Shown: positions 12,865 to 27,209, counted from the first letter of the stretch. The stretch is 64,000 bases of DNA from Symsagittifera roscoffensis (GCF_963678635.1 NC_087063.1:15879006-15943005); one strand, 5' to 3'. Notes: generated from the letters alone by a model not told the origin. A program made the numbers and translations.

Positions 12865-14329
12865 CATGGCATATAGTCGCACTTCAAAATTGTATGTTTG
12901 AACTTCATAATTGATTTTTTATCTGTCAGTTTGGTTTCCTGAATTGCACTGGTAGTTTTTTGTCCGTTTGTCTTGATGATCGATAACATTTGTTTGGTTA
13001 ATGTTCAGCAATTTTGTATAGTAAATCAATTGCATCACTTTGTTCGCGTTTGCTTTGCAGTTTTTTTTTCGTTATGTAAATAAATTTTCGTGTTTTTTCT
13101 TTAATGTACCCTTGAAAAAGCATGGCGATGAAAGCTTTGAATCTTCAATCAATTTTTTTGCTCCAATTGATGCTCATGGGCAATTCTAAGTTCCTAATAG
13201 ATATTTATTGGGCGTTTTCCCATTTCCAGGAAAAATTATGAAGAAGAAATGATTATTTGCTATCAATTGAGGTATATTTATCCCTATCTGAATCATCTTG
13301 GCCGTCTTGTGTGGTGGACAGTTATTTAAATTTCCGCGTTTTCTCTTAATTGAACTTTTTTCGACAATTGTTTTTCCTACTTGATGAATGATACCTCTTG
13401 TTTGTTTAGCTATTAATATTTTGTATAGTCAAATTAATCTGTTTGATTGATTCTCTTAAGTTTCAATTTAATTCCAACATTTTTTTCTTCTTTTATTTTG
13501 CAATAGTTGTGTTTGAAAAGTTGTTATTTGCGATTATTTCACATAATTGATAGTCATCCCTCTTGGCTTTGTGGCCATCTTGTATGGTGGACAGTCAGTT
13601 AACTTTCCGAATTTTCTTCAAATTGAATTTCATTCGAAAGAGTCACTGGAAAATTGATTCATTTTTAAACAAGCTCACGTTTCTGTGTTGCATCGCAATT
13701 AGTGCGATTTAAGTTCGGCCTGCTTCCACAAAATGATTCATTTTACTTGATGACTGATACCTCTTGTTTGATTAACAATGAAAAACCTTTTATACTGAGA
13801 TCATTCGATTTGACTTTTTCTTAAGCTTCACTTTGGTTCGAGTAGTTTTTTTCTTCTATTCTCTTTGCTGTACACGTATTTGAAAAGTCGTGATTTTCGA
13901 AGATATCACCTGATTGATAGTTATCGGTCTGGTTATTTTTAGCTTGGCTTGAACAGAGAAAGAAATTCGATCTTTTGCCTTGAGAAATTCGACTGGTATC
14001 CCTGGAATTTAGTCTGCCTGTTAAACTTATTGAGTTGGTGTTCATTACTGATTTTTTCATCTGTCAGTGTGATGTCGGTCGTTTGCACTTGTTGGTTTGT
14101 CTTTTTATTTTTTTTGCTATCTGTTTATCTTGATGATTGATACCTTCTGTTTGATTAACATTGAAGGATTTATGTGTTCTTTTCGCGTCGATTTTCCTAT
14201 TTTTAGAAATGTGAATGATAAAAAATGATTCCATGATTTCAACTGATATATAGTTATCCCTGTCTGATTATTTTGGCCCGGCTGAGACTGAAAAAAAAAT
14301 CTATCTGCTTAAGGAAATCAACTTTTGTG
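12865..14329. repeat. Satellite 1 unit, higher-order type B (1465 bp)
   Basis: B diagnostics are TTGGCTTTGTGGCC near 13560, TTATTGAGTTGGTGTTC near 14027 and GCTGAGACTG with ATCTATCTGC near 14281. Equivalent variants recur at +2935 to +2939. Confidence 0.88.
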
Positions 14330-15799
14330 CATGGCATATAGTCGCACTTCAAAAATGTATGTTTGAACTTCATAATTGATTTTTTATCTGTCAGTTTGGT
14401 TTCCTAAATTGCACTGGTAGTTTTTTGTCCGTTTGTCTTGATGATCGATAACAATTGTTTGGTTAATTTTCAGCAATTTTGTATAGTAAATCAATTGCAT
14501 CACTTTGTTCGCGTTTGCTTTGCAGTTTTTTTCGTTATGTAAAGAAATTTTCGTGTTTTTTCTTCTTTAATGTACCCTTGAAAAAGCATGGCGATGAAAG
14601 CTTTGAATCTTCAATCAATTTTTTTGCTCCAATTGATGCTCATGGGCAATTCTAAGGTCCTAATAGATATTTATTGGGCGTTTTCCCATTTCCAGGAAAA
14701 CTTATGAAGAAGAAATGATGATTTGCTATCAATTGAGGTATATTTATCCCTATCCGAATCTTCTTGGCCGTCTTGTGTGGTGGACAGTTATTTAAATTTC
14801 CGCGTTTTCTTTTAATTGAATTTTTTCGACAATTGTTTTTCCTACTTGATGAAAGATACCTCTTGTTTGTTTAGCTATTAATTTTTTGTATAATCAAATT
14901 AATCTGTTTGATTGATTCTCTTAAGTTTCAATTTAATTCCAACATATTTTCTTCTTTTATTTTGCAATAGTTGTGTTTGAAAAGTTGTTATTTGCGATTA
15001 TTTCACATAATTGATAGTCATCCCTCTTGGCTTTTTGGCCATCTTGTATGGTGGACAGTCAGCTAAATTTCCGAATTTTCTTCAAATTGAATTTCATTCG
15101 AAAGAGTCACTGGAAAATTGATTCATTTTTAAACAAGCTCACGTTTCTGTGTTGCATCGCAATTAGTGCGATTTAAGTTCGGCCTGCTTCCACAAAATGA
15201 TTCATTTTACTTGATGACTGATACCTCTTGTTTGATTAACAATGAAAAACCTTTTATACTGAGATCATTCGATTTGACTTTTTCTTAAGCTTCACTTTGG
15301 TTCGAGTAGTTTTTTTCTTCTATTCTCTTTGCTGTACACGTATTTGAAAAGTCGTGATTTTCGAAGATATCACCTGATTGATAGTTATCGGTCTGGTTAT
15401 TTTTAGCTTGGCTTGAACAGAGAAAGATATTCGATCTTTTGCCTTGAAAAAGTTGACTGGTATCCCTGGAATTTGTTCTGCCTGTTAAACTTAAATAGTT
15501 GGTATTCATTACTGATTTTTCATCTGTCAGTGTGATGTCGGTCGTTTGCACTCGTTGGTTTGTCTTTTGTTTTTTTTTGCTATCTGTTTATCTTCTTGAT
15601 GATTGATATCTCTTGTTTGATTAACATTGAAGGATTAATGTGTTCTTTTCGTGTCAATTTTCCTATTTTTAGAAATGTGAATGATGATAAAAATGATTCC
15701 ATGATTTCAACTGATATATAGTTATCCCTGTCTGATTATTTTGGTCCGGCTGAAACTGAATAAAAAAATTGATCTCCTTAAAGAAAATCAACTTTTGTG
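14330..15799. repeat. Satellite 1 unit, higher-order type A (1470 bp)
   Basis: It matches the unit at 11392-12864 much more closely than either adjacent unit, including GAAAGATATTCGATC and GAATAAAAAAATTG. This is the second A copy of the two-unit repeat. Confidence 0.88.
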
Positions 15800-17268
15800 C
15801 ATGGCATATAGTCGCACTTCAAAATTGTATGTTTGAACTTCATAATTGATTTTTTATCTGTCAGTTTGGTTTCCTGAATTGCACTGGTAGTTTTTTGTCC
15901 GTTTGTCTTGATGATCGATAACATTTGTTTGGTTAATGTTCAGCAATTTTGTATAGTAAATCAATTGCATCACTTTGTTCGCGTTTGCTTTGCAGTTTTT
16001 TTTTCGTTATGTAAAGAAATTTTCGTGTTTTTTCTTTAATGTACCCTTGAAAAAGCATGGCGATGAAAGCTTTGAATCTTCAATCAATTTTTTTGCTCCA
16101 ATTGATGCTCATGGGCAATTCTAAGTTCCTAATAGATATTTATTGGGCGTTTTCCCATTTCCAGGAAAAATTATGAAGAAGAAATGATGATTTGCTATCA
16201 ATTGAGGTATATTTATCCCTATCTGAATCATCTTGGCCGTCTTGTGTGGTGGACAGTTATTTAAATTTCCGCGTTTTCTCTTAATTGAACTTTTTTCGAC
16301 AATTGTTTTTCCTACTTGATGAATGATACCTCTTGTTTGTTTAGCTATTAATATTTTGTATAGTCAAATTAGTCTGTTTGATTGATTCTCTTAAGTTTCA
16401 ATTTAATTCCAACATATTTTTCTTCTTTTATTTTGCAATAGTTGTGTTTGAAAAGTTGTTATTTGCGATTATTTCACATAATTGATAGTCATCCCTCTTG
16501 GCTTTGTGGCCATCTTGTATGGTGGACAGTCAGTTAACTTTCCGAATTTTCTTCAAATTGAATTTCATTCGAAAGAGTCACTGGAAAATTGATTCATTTT
16601 TAAACAAGCTCACGTTTCTGTGTTGCATCGCAATTAGTGCGATTTAAGTTCGGCCTGCTTCCACAAAATGATTCATTTTACTTGATGACTGATACCTCTT
16701 GTTTGATTAACAATGAAAAACCTTTTATACTGAGATCATTCGATTTGACTTTTTCTTAAGCTTCACTTTGGTTCGAGTAGTTTTTTTCTTCTATTCTCTT
16801 TGCTGTACACGTATTTGAAAAGTCGTGATTTTCGAAGATATCACCTGATTGATAGTTATCGGTCTGGTTATTTTTAGCTTGGCTTGAACAGAGAAAGAAA
16901 TTCGATCTTTTGCCTTGAGAATTTCGACTGGTATCCCTGGAATTTAGTCTGCCTGTTAAACTTATTGAGTTGGTGTTCATTACTGATTTTTTCATCTGTC
17001 AGTGTGATGTCGGTCGTTTGCACTTGTTGGTTTGTCTTTTTATTTTTTTTTGCTATCTGTTTATCTTGATGATTGATACCTCCTGTTTGATTAACATTGA
17101 AGGATTTATGTGTTCTTTTCGCGTCGATTTTCCTATTTTTAGAAATGTGAATGATGATAAAAAATGATTCCATGATTTCAACTGATATATAGTTATCCCT
17201 GTCTGATTATTTTGGCCCGGCTGAGACTGAAAAAAAAATCTATCTGCTTAAGGAAATCAACTTTTGTG
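15800..17268. repeat. Satellite 1 unit, higher-order type B (1469 bp)
   Basis: It matches 12865-14329 at an offset of about 2935 bp, with the B variants TTGGCTTTGTGGCC and TTATTGAGTTGGTG both present. Confidence 0.88.
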
Positions 17269-18735
17269 CATGGCATATAGTCGCACTTCAAAAATGTATG
17301 TTTGAACTTCATAATTGATTTTTTATCTGTCAGTTTGGTTTCCTGAATTGCACTGGTAGTTTTTTGTCCGTTTGTCTTGATGATCGATAACAATTGTTTG
17401 GTTAATTTTCAGCAATTTTGTATAGTAAATCAATTGCATCACTTTGTTCGCGTTTGCTTTGCAGTTTTTTTTCGTTATGTAAAGAAATTTTTGTGTTTTT
17501 TCTTTAATGTACCCTTGAAAAAGCATGGCGATGAAAGCTTTGAATCTTCAATCAATTTTTTTGCTCCAATTGATGCTCATGGGCAATTCTAAGGTCCTAA
17601 TAGATATTTATTGGGCGTTTTCCCATTTCCAGGAAAACTTATGAAGAAGAAATGATGATTTGCTATCAATTGAGGTATATTTATCCCTATCCGAATCTTC
17701 TTGGCCGTCTTGTGTGGTGGACAGTTATTTAAATTTCCGCGTTTTCTTTTAATTGAATTTTTTCGACAATTGTTTTTCCTACTTGATGAAAGATACCTCT
17801 TGTTTGTTTAGCTATTAATTTTTTGTATAATCAAATTAATCTGTTTGATTGATTCTCTTAAGTTTCAATTTAATTCCAACATATTTTCTTCTTTTATTTT
17901 GCAATAGTTGTGTTTGAAAAGTTGTTATTTGCGATTATTTCACATAATTGATAGTCATCCCTCTTGGCTTTTTGGCCATCTTGTATGGTGGACAGTCAGC
18001 TAAATTTCCGAATTTTCTTCAAATTGAATTTCATTCGAAAGAGTCACTGGAAAATTGATTCATTTTTAAACAAGCTCACGTTTCTGTGTTGCATCGCAAT
18101 TAGTGCGATTTAAGTTCGGCCTGCTTCCACAAAATGATTCATTTTACTTGATGACTGATACCTCTTGTTTGATTAACAATGAAAAACCTTTTATACTGAG
18201 ATCATTCGATTTTACTTTTTCTTAAGCTTCACTTTGGTTCGAGTAGTTTTTTTTTCTATTCTCTTTGCTGTACACGTATTTGAAAAGTCGTGATTTTCGA
18301 AGATATCACCTGATTGATAGTTATCGGTCTGGTTATTTTTAGCTTGGCTTGAACAGAGAAAGAAATTCGATCTTTTGCCTTGAAAAAGTTGACTGGTATC
18401 CCTGGAATTTGTTCTGCCTGTTAAACTTAAATAGTTGGTATTCATTACTGATTTTTCATCTGTCAGTGTGATGTCGGTCGTTTGCACTCGTTGGTTTGTC
18501 TTTTGTTTTTTTTTGCTATCTGTTTATCTTCTTGATGATTGATATCTCTTGTTTGATTAACATTGAAGGATTAATGTGTTCTTTTCGTGTCAATTTTCCC
18601 ATTTTTAGAAATGTGAATGATGATAAAAATGATTCCATGGTTTCAACTGATATATAGTTATCCCTGTCTGATTATTTTGGTCCGGCTGAAACTGAATAAA
18701 AAAATTGATCTCCTTAAAGAAAATCAACTTTTGTG
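17269..18735. repeat. Satellite 1 unit, higher-order type A (1467 bp)
   Basis: This is the third A copy. It has the A-type CACTCGTTGG and GAATAAAAAAATTG but reads GAAAGAAATTCGATC in place of the GATATTC variant seen in the first two A copies. Confidence 0.87.
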
Positions 18736-20207
18736 CATGGCATATAGTCGCACTTCAAAATTGTATGTTTGAACTTCATAATTGATTTTTTATCTGTCAG
18801 TTTGGTTTCCTGAATTGCACTGGTAGTTTTTTGTCCGTTTGTCTTGATGATCGATAACATTTGTTTGGTTAATGTTCAGCAATTTTGTATAGTAAATCAA
18901 TTGCATCACTTTGTTCGCGTTTGCTTTGCAGTTTTTTTTTCGTTATGTAAAGAAATTTTCGTGTTTTTTCTTTAATGTACCCTTGAAAAAGCATGGCGAT
19001 GAAAGCTTTGAATCTTCAATCAATTTTTTTGCTCCAATTGATGCTCATGGGCAATTCTAAGTTCCTAATAGATATTTATTGGGCGTTTTCCCATTTCCAG
19101 GAAAACTTATGAAGAAGAAATGATGATTTGCTATCAATTGAGGTATATTTATCCCTATCTGAATCATCTTGGCCGTCTTGTGTGGTGGACAGTTATTTAA
19201 ATTTCCGCGTTTTCTCTTAATTGAACTTTTTTCGACAATTGTTTTTCCTACTTGATGAATGATACCTCTTGTTTGTTTAGCTATTAATATTTTGTGTAGT
19301 CAAATTAATCTGTTTGATTGATTCTCTTAAGTTTCTATTTAATTCCAACATATTTTTCTTCTTTTATTTTGCAATAGTTGTGTTTGAAAAGTTGTTATTT
19401 GCGATTATTTCACATAATTGATAGTCATCCCTCTTGGCTTTGTGGCCATCTTGTATGGTGGACAGTCAGTTAACTTTCCGAATTTTCTTCAAATTGAATT
19501 TCATTCGAAAGAGTCACTGGAAAATTGATTCATTTTTAAACAAGCTCACGTTTCTGTGTTGCATCGCAATTAGTGCGATTTAAGTTCGGCCTGCTTCCAC
19601 AAAATGATTCAATTTACTTGATGACTGATACCTCTTGTTTGATTAACAATGAAAAACCTTTTATACTGAGATCATTCGATTTGACTTTTTCTTAAGCTTC
19701 ACTTTGGTTCGAGTAGTTTTTTTCTTCTATTCTCTTTGCTGTACACGTATTTGAAAAGTCGTGATTTTCGAAGATATCACCTGATTGATAGTTATCGGTC
19801 TGGTTATTTTTAGCTTGGCTTGAACAGAGAAAGAAATTCGATCTTTTGCCTTGAAAAAGTTGACTGGTATCCCTGGAATTTGTCCTGCCTGTTAAACTTA
19901 AATAGTTGGTATTCATTACTGATTTTTCATCTGTCAGTGTGATGTCGGTCGTTTGCACTCGTTGGTTTGTCTTTTGTTTTTTTTTTGCTAACTGTTTATC
20001 TTCTTGATGATTGATATCTCTTGTTTGATTAACATTGAAGGATTAATGTTTTCTTTTCGCGTCAATTTTCCTATTTTTAGAAATGTGAATGATGATTAAA
20101 ATGATTCCATGATTTCAACTGATATATAGTTATCCCTGTCTGATTATTTTGATCCGGCTGAAACTGAATAAAAAAATTGATCTCCTTAGAGAAAATCAAC
20201 TTTTGTG
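18736..20207. repeat. Satellite 1 unit, hybrid of types B and A (1472 bp)
   Basis: A B copy is expected here. The left part does carry the B marker TTGGCTTTGTGGCC (near 19435), but the right part carries the A markers TTAAATAGTTGG, CACTCGTTGG and GAATAAAAAAATTG. This indicates a crossover or gene conversion within the unit, and it ends the alternating pattern. Confidence 0.8.
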
Positions 20208-21682
20208 CATGGCATATAGTCGCACTTCAAAATTGTATGTTTGAACTTCATAATTGATTTTTTATCTGTCAGTTTGGTTTCCTGAATTGCACTGGTAGTT
20301 TTTTGTCCGTTTGTCTTGATGATCGATAACATTTGTTTGGTTAATGTTCAGCAACTTTTTATAGTAAATCAATTGCATCACTTTGTTCGCGTTTGCTTTG
20401 CAGTTTTTTTTTTCGTTATGTAAAGAAAACTTCGTGTTTTCTGATGTGTAACTTTGAAAAAGCATGATGATGAAAGCTTTGAATCTTCGATCAATTTTTT
20501 TTCTCCAATTGATGCTCATGGGCAGTTCTAAGTTCGTAATAGATATTTTTTTGGCGTTTTCCCATTTCCAGGAAAAATTATGAAAAAGAAATGATCATTT
20601 GCTATCAATTGAGGTATATTTATCCCTATCTGAATCTTCTTGGCCGTCTGTTGTGGTGGACAGTTATTTAAATTTCCGCGTTTTCCTTTAATTGAACTTT
20701 TTTCGACAATGGTTTTTCCTACTTGATGAATGATACCTCTTGTTTTTTAGCTATTAAATAATTTGTATAATGAAATTAACCTGTTTGATTTATTCTCCTA
20801 AGTTTCAATTTGATTCCAATATATTTTTCTTCTAGTATTTTTGCAATAGATGTGTTTGAAAAGTTGTTATTTGCGAACATTTCACATAATTGATAGTCAT
20901 CCCTCTTGGCTTTTTTGGCCATCTTGAACGGTGGACAGTTAGTTAAAGTTCCGAATTTTCTTCAAATTGAATTTCATTTGAAACAGTCACTGGAAAATTG
21001 ATTCATTTTTAAACATGCTCACGTTTCTTTGTGTTGCATCGCAATTAGTGCGATTTAAGTTTGGCCTGCTTCCACAAAATGGTTCATTTTACTTGATGAC
21101 TGATACCTCTTGTTTGATTAACAATGAAAAACCTTTTATACTGAGATCATTCGATTTGACTTTTTCTTAAGCTTCACTTTGGTTCGAGTAGTTTTTTCTT
21201 CTTCTATTCTCTTAGCTGTACACGTGTTTGAAAAGTTGTGATTTTCGAAGAATTCACGTGGTTGATAGTTATCTCTGTCTGGTTATTTTTAGCTTGGCTT
21301 GAACAGAAAGAAATTCGATCTTTTGCCTTGAGAATGTTGACTGGTATCCCTGGAATTTATTCTGCCTCTTAATTTTAAGTAGTTGGTATTCATTACTGAT
21401 TTTTTTCATCTGTCAGTGTGATGTCGGTCGTTTACACTTGTTGGTTTGTCTTTTTGTTTTTTTGCTATCTGTTTATCTTCTTGATGATTTATATCTCTTG
21501 TTTTATTAACATTGAAGGATTAATGCGTTCTTCTGCGTCGATTTTTTTGTTTTTAGAAATTTGAGTGATGATAAAAAAGATTCCATGAATTCAACTGATA
21601 TATAGTTATCCCTGTCTGATTATTTTTGGCCTGGCTGAAACTGAAAAAAAATCGATCTGCTGAAAGAAAATCAACTTTTGTG
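20208..21682. repeat. Satellite 1 unit (1475 bp)
   Basis: This is an ordinary diverged unit outside the A-B array. Its block near 20440 (GTGTTTTCTGATGTGTAAC) is shared with the unit near 7245 rather than with its neighbours. Confidence 0.85.
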
Positions 21683-23131
21683 CATGACATATAGTCGCAC
21701 TTCAAAAGTTTGAACTTCATAATTGATTTTTTATCTGTCAGTTTGGTTTCCTCAATTGCACTGGTAATTTGTTTGTCCGTTTGTCTTGATGATCGATAAC
21801 ATTGTTTGGTTAATGTTCAGCAACTTTGTATAGTAAATCAATTGCATCACTTTGTTCGTGTTTGCTTTGCAGTTTTTATTTCCGTTATGTAAAGAAAACT
21901 TCGAGTTTTCTTTAATGTACCTTTGAAAAATCATGACGATGAAAGCTTTGAATCTTCAATCAATTTTTTTTGCTCCAATTGATGCTCATGGGTAATTCTA
22001 AGGTTCTGATAGAAGTTTATTGAGCGTTTTCCCATATCCAGGAAAATTTATGAAGAAAAATGATTATTTGCTATCAATTGAGGTTGATTTGTCTCTATCT
22101 GATTTTTTTTGGCTATCTTGTGTGGTGGACAGTTATTTTAATTTCCACGTTTTTTTATTGAACTTTTTTTCGACAATGATTTTTCCTACTTGATGAATGA
22201 TGCCTCGTGTTTGTTAAGCTATTAAACACTGTATAATGAAATTAATTTGTTCGATTGATTCTCTCAAGTTTCAATTTAATTCCAACATATTTTTCTTCTA
22301 TCATTTCTGCAGTAGATGTATTTGAAAAATTGTTAATTGCGAACATTTCACATAATTCATAGTCACCCCTCTTGGCTTTTTTGGCCATCTTGCATTGTGG
22401 ACAGTTAGTTAAATTTCCGAATTTCTTCAAATTGAACTTCACTCGAAACAGTCACTGGAAAATTGATTCATTTTACATGCTCACGTTTCTTTGTGTTGCA
22501 TCGCAATTAGTGCGATTTAAGTTTGGCCTGCTTTCACAAAATGAGTCATTTTACTTGATGACTGATACCTCTTGTTTGATTAACGATGAAAAACCTTTTA
22601 TACTGAGATCATTCGATTTGATTTTTTCTTAAGCTTTAATTTGATTAGAGCAGTTTTTTTGTTCTTTTCTCTTTGCTGTACACGTACTTGAAAAATTGTG
22701 ATTTTCGAAGATATCACCTGATTGATAGTTATCTCTGTCTGGTTCTTTTTGGACTTGCTTGAAAAGAGAAAAAAATTCGATCTTTTGCTTGAAGTCGACT
22801 GGTACCCCTGGAATTTACTCTTCCTGTTAAACTGATATAGCTGGTGTTCATTACTGATTTCTTCATCTGTCAATGTGATTTCGGTCGTTTGCTTTTGTTG
22901 GTTTGTCTTTTTTTGCTATCTGTTAATCTTGATGATTGATATCTCTTGTTTGATTAACATTGAAGGATTAATGTGTTCTTTTTGCGTCGATTTTCCTATT
23001 TTTAGAAATGTGAATGATGATAAAAAAAGATTCCATGATTTCAACTGATATATAGTTATCCCTGTCTGATTATTTTGGGCCGGCTTAAACTGAAAAAAAA
23101 TCGATCTGCTTAAAGAAAATCAACTTTTGTG
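21683..23131. repeat. Satellite 1 unit (1449 bp)
   Basis: This is a diverged unit whose anchor reads CATGACATATAG, with several small deletions. Examples are a shortened GTATGTTTGAAC phrase near 21708 and TTTTACATGC at 22471. Confidence 0.83.
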
Positions 23132-24602
23132 CATGGCATATAGTCGCACTTCAAAAGTGTATGTTTGAAATTCATAATTGATTTTTTATCTGTCAGTTTG
23201 GTTTCCTCAATTGCACTGGTAATTTTTTTGTCCGTTTGTCTTGTTGATCGATAACATCTTTTGGTTAATGTTCAGCAAATTTGTATAGTAAATCAATTGC
23301 ATCACTTTGCTCGCGTTTGCTTTGCTGTTTTTTTTTCTTTTTGTAAAGAAAACTTCGGGTTTTCTTTAATAAGCCTTTGAAAAATCATGACGATGAAAGC
23401 TTTGAATCTTCAATCATTTTTTTGTTCCAATTGATGCTCAGGGGCAATTCTAAGTTCCTAATGGATATTTATGGTGCCTTTTACCATTTCAGGGAAAATT
23501 ATGAAGAAGAAATGTTTCTTTGCTATCAATTGAGGTATATTTATCCCTATCTGAATCTTCTTGGCCGTCTTGTGTGGTGGACAGTTATTTTAATTTCCAC
23601 GTTTTCTTTTACTTGAATTTTTTTCGACAATGATGTTTCCTACTTGATGAATGATACCTCTTGTTTGTTTAGCCATTAAATACTTTGTATAATGAAATTA
23701 ATTTGTTTGATTGATTCTTTTAGTTTCAATTTAATTCCAACATATTTTTCTTCTTTTAATTTTGCAATAGCTGTATTTGAAAAAATGTTTTTTGCGAACA
23801 TTTCACATAATTGATAGTCATCCCTCTTGGCTTTTTTGGCCATCTTGTATGGTTGACAGTTAGTTAAATTTCCGAATTTTCTTTAAATTGAATTTCATTC
23901 GAAACAGTCACTGGAAAATTGATTCATTTTTAAACATGCTCACGTTTCTTTGTGTTGCATCGCAATTCGTGCGATTTAAGTTTGGCCTGCTTCCACAAAA
24001 TGATTCATTTTACTTGATTACTGATACCTCTTGTTTGATTAACAATGAAAAACCTTTTATACTGAGATCGTTTGATTTGACTTTTTCTTAAGCTTCATTT
24101 TGGTTCGAGTAGTTTTTTTTCTTCTATTCTCTTTGCTGTACACGTATTTGAAAAGTTGTGATTTTCGAAGATATCACCTGATTGATAGTTATTGCTGTCT
24201 GGTTATTTTTAGCTTGGCTTGATCAGAGAAAGAAATTCGATCTTTTGCCTTGAGAAAGTTGACTGGTATCCCTGGAATTGATTCTGCCTGTTAAACTTAT
24301 ATAGTTGGTATTCATTACTGATTTTTTCTTTGTCAGTGTGATGTCGGTCGTTTGCACTTGTTGGTTTGTCTTTTTGTTTTTTTGCTATCTGTTTATCTTC
24401 TTGATGATTGATATCTCTTGTTTGATTAACATTGAAGGATTAATGTGTTCTTTTCGCGTCGATTTTCCTATTTTTAGAAATGTGAATGATGATAAAAATG
24501 ATTTCATGATTTCAACTGATATATAGTTATCCCTGTCTTATTATTTTGGCCCGGCTGAAACTGAAAAAAACTCGATCTGCTTAAAGAAAATTAACTTTTG
24601 TG
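23132..24602. repeat. Satellite 1 unit (1471 bp)
   Basis: This is a diverged full-length unit. It shares the variant TTTGCTGTTTT (instead of TTTGCAGTTTT) with the units to its right, which marks a sub-lineage of the array. Confidence 0.85.
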
Positions 24603-26016
24603 CATGGCATATAGTCGCACTTCAAGTGTATTATAAAACTTCATGATTGATTTTTTATCTGTCAGTTTGGTTTCCTCAATTGCACTGGTAATTTGTTTGT
24701 CCGTTTGTCTTGTTGCTCGATAACATCTTTTTGGTTAATGCTCAGCAACTTTGTATAGTAAATCAAATGCATCACTTTGCTCGCGTTTGCTTTGCTGTTT
24801 TTATTTTCTTTTTGTAAAGAAAACTTCGTGTTTTCTTTAATAAGCCTTTGAAAAATCATGACGATGAAAGCTTTGAATCTTTAATCATTTTTTGCTCTAA
24901 TTGATGCTCATGGGCAAGTCTAAGTTCCTAATAGATATTTATGGGGCGTTTTACCATTTCAGGAATAATTATGAAGAAGAAATGTTTATTTGCTATCAAT
25001 TGAGGTATATTTATCCCTATCTGAATCTTCTTAGCCGTCTTGTGTGGTGGACAGTTTTTTTAATTTCCACGTTTTCTTTTGATTGAACTTTTTTCGACAA
25101 TGATTTTTCCTACTTGATGAATGACGCCTCGTGTTTGTTTAGCTATTAAACACTGTATAATGAAATTAATCTGTTTGATTGATTCTCTTAAGTTTCAATT
25201 TAATTCCAACATATTTTTCTTCTATTATTTTTGCAGTAGATGTATTTGAAAAGTTGTTATTTGCGAACATTTCACATAATTGATAGTCATCCCTCTTGGC
25301 GTTTTTGGCCATCTTGTAAGGTGGACAGTTAGTTCAATTTCTGAATTTTCTTCAAATTGTTCTTCATTCGAAACAGTCACTGGAAAATTGATTCATTTTT
25401 AAACATGCTCACGTTTTTTTGTGTTGCATCCTAATTAGTGCAATTTAAGTTGGGCCAGCTTCCACAAAATGATTCATTTTACTTGATGACTGATACCTCT
25501 TGTTGGATTAACAATGAAAAACCTTTTATACTGAGATCATTCGATTTGACTTTTTCTTAAGCTATACACGTACTTGAAAAATTGTGATTTTCGAAGATAT
25601 CAGCTGATTGATAGTTATCTCTGTCTGGTTATTTTTGGTTTTGCTTGAACAGAGTAAGAAATTCGATCTTTTGCTCGAGAAAGACGACTGGTATCCCTGG
25701 AATTTACTCTGCCTGTTAAACTGATATAGCTGGTATTCATTACTGATTTCTTCATCTGTCAATGTGATTTCGGTCGTTTGCTTTTATTGGTTTGTCTTTT
25801 TGTTTTCTTTTGCTATCTGTTTATCTTGATGATTGATATCTTTTTTATTTAACATTGAATGATTAACGTGTTCTTCTCCCGTCGATTTTCCTATTTCCAG
25901 AAAGGTGAGTGATGACAAAAAAGATTTCTTGATTTCAACTGATAAATAGTTATCCCTGTCTGATTAATTTTGGCCCGGCTGAAACAGAAAAAAAATCGAT
26001 CTGCCTAATTTTTGTG
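24603..26016. repeat. Satellite 1 unit (1414 bp) with a ~55-bp deletion
   Basis: At 25555-25570 the text jumps from TTTTTCTTAAGCT to ATACACGTACTTG. The missing piece in other units lies between AAGCTTCAC and TTTGCTGTACACG, so the deletion ends share the letters GCT. This suggests a short-homology deletion. Confidence 0.82.
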
Positions 26017-27209
26017 CATGGCATATAGTCGCACTTCAAAAGTGTATTTTTGAACTTCATAATTAATTTTTTTATCTGTCAGTTTGGTTTCCTCAATTGA
26101 ACTGGTAATTTTTTTGTCCGATAGTCTTGATGATCGATATTATCTTTTTGGTTAATGTTCAGCAACTTTATATAGTAAATCAATTGCATCACTTTGCTCG
26201 CGTTTGCTTTGCTGTTTTGATTTTCTTTATGTAAAGAAAACTTCGTGTTTTTTTAATAAGCCTTTGAAAAATCATGACGATGAAGGCTTTGAATCTTCAA
26301 TCAATTTTTTTTGCTCCAATTGATGCTCATGGGTAGTTCTAAGGTTCTGATAGAAGTTTATTGAGCGTTTTCCCATTTCCAGGAAAAATTATGAAAAAGA
26401 AAATGATTATTTGCTATGAATTGAGGTTGATTTATCCCTATCTGAATCTATTCAGCCATCTTGTGTGGTGGACAGTTATCAAATTTCCACGTTTTCTTTT
26501 AATTGAACTTTTTTTCGATAATGCTTTTTCCTAATTGATGAATGATACCTCTTGTTTGTTTAGCTATTAAACACGTTGTTTAATGAAATTAATCTGTTTG
26601 ATTGATTCTCTTAAGTTTTAATGTAATTCCAACATATTTTTCTTCTATTCTCTTTGCAGTAGATGTATTTGAAAATTTGTTATTTGCGAAATTTTCACCT
26701 AATTGATAGTTATCCCTCTCTGATTTTTTTGGCCATCGTGTATTGTGGACAGTTAGTTAAGTTAACGAATTTTCTTCAAATTGAACTTCATTCGAAACAG
26801 TCACTTGAAAATTGATTCATTTTTAAACATGCTCACGATTTTTTAGTTAGTGCGATTTCAGTTTGGCCTGTTTCCACAAAATGATTCATTTTACTTGATG
26901 ACTGATAACTCTTGTTTGATTAACAATGATTAATCATCTGTCAATGTGATTTCCATCGTTTGCACCTGTTGCTTTGTCTTTTTATTTTTTTTGCTATCTG
27001 TTTATCTTGATGATTGATACCTCTTGTTTGATGAACATTGAATGATTAATGTGTTCTTTTCGCGTCTGTTTTCCTATTTTTAGAAATGTGAGTGATGATA
27101 AAATTATTCCATGAATTCAACTGATATATAGTTATCCCTGTCTGATTAATTTTGGCCCGGCTCAAACTGAAAAAAAAATCGATCTGCTTAAATAAAATCA
27201 ACTTTTGTG
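26017..27209. repeat. Satellite 1 deletion variant (1193 bp); carries the empty insertion site
   Basis: The unit lacks about 280 bp of one block: AACAATGATTAAT at about 26925 runs straight into CATCTGTCAATGTG. Its sequence TTTTACTTGATGACTGATAA around 26890-26909 is the uninterrupted equivalent of the site that holds the 4.4-kb insertion in the next unit. The first ~880 bp are almost identical to 27210-28092. Confidence 0.87.
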
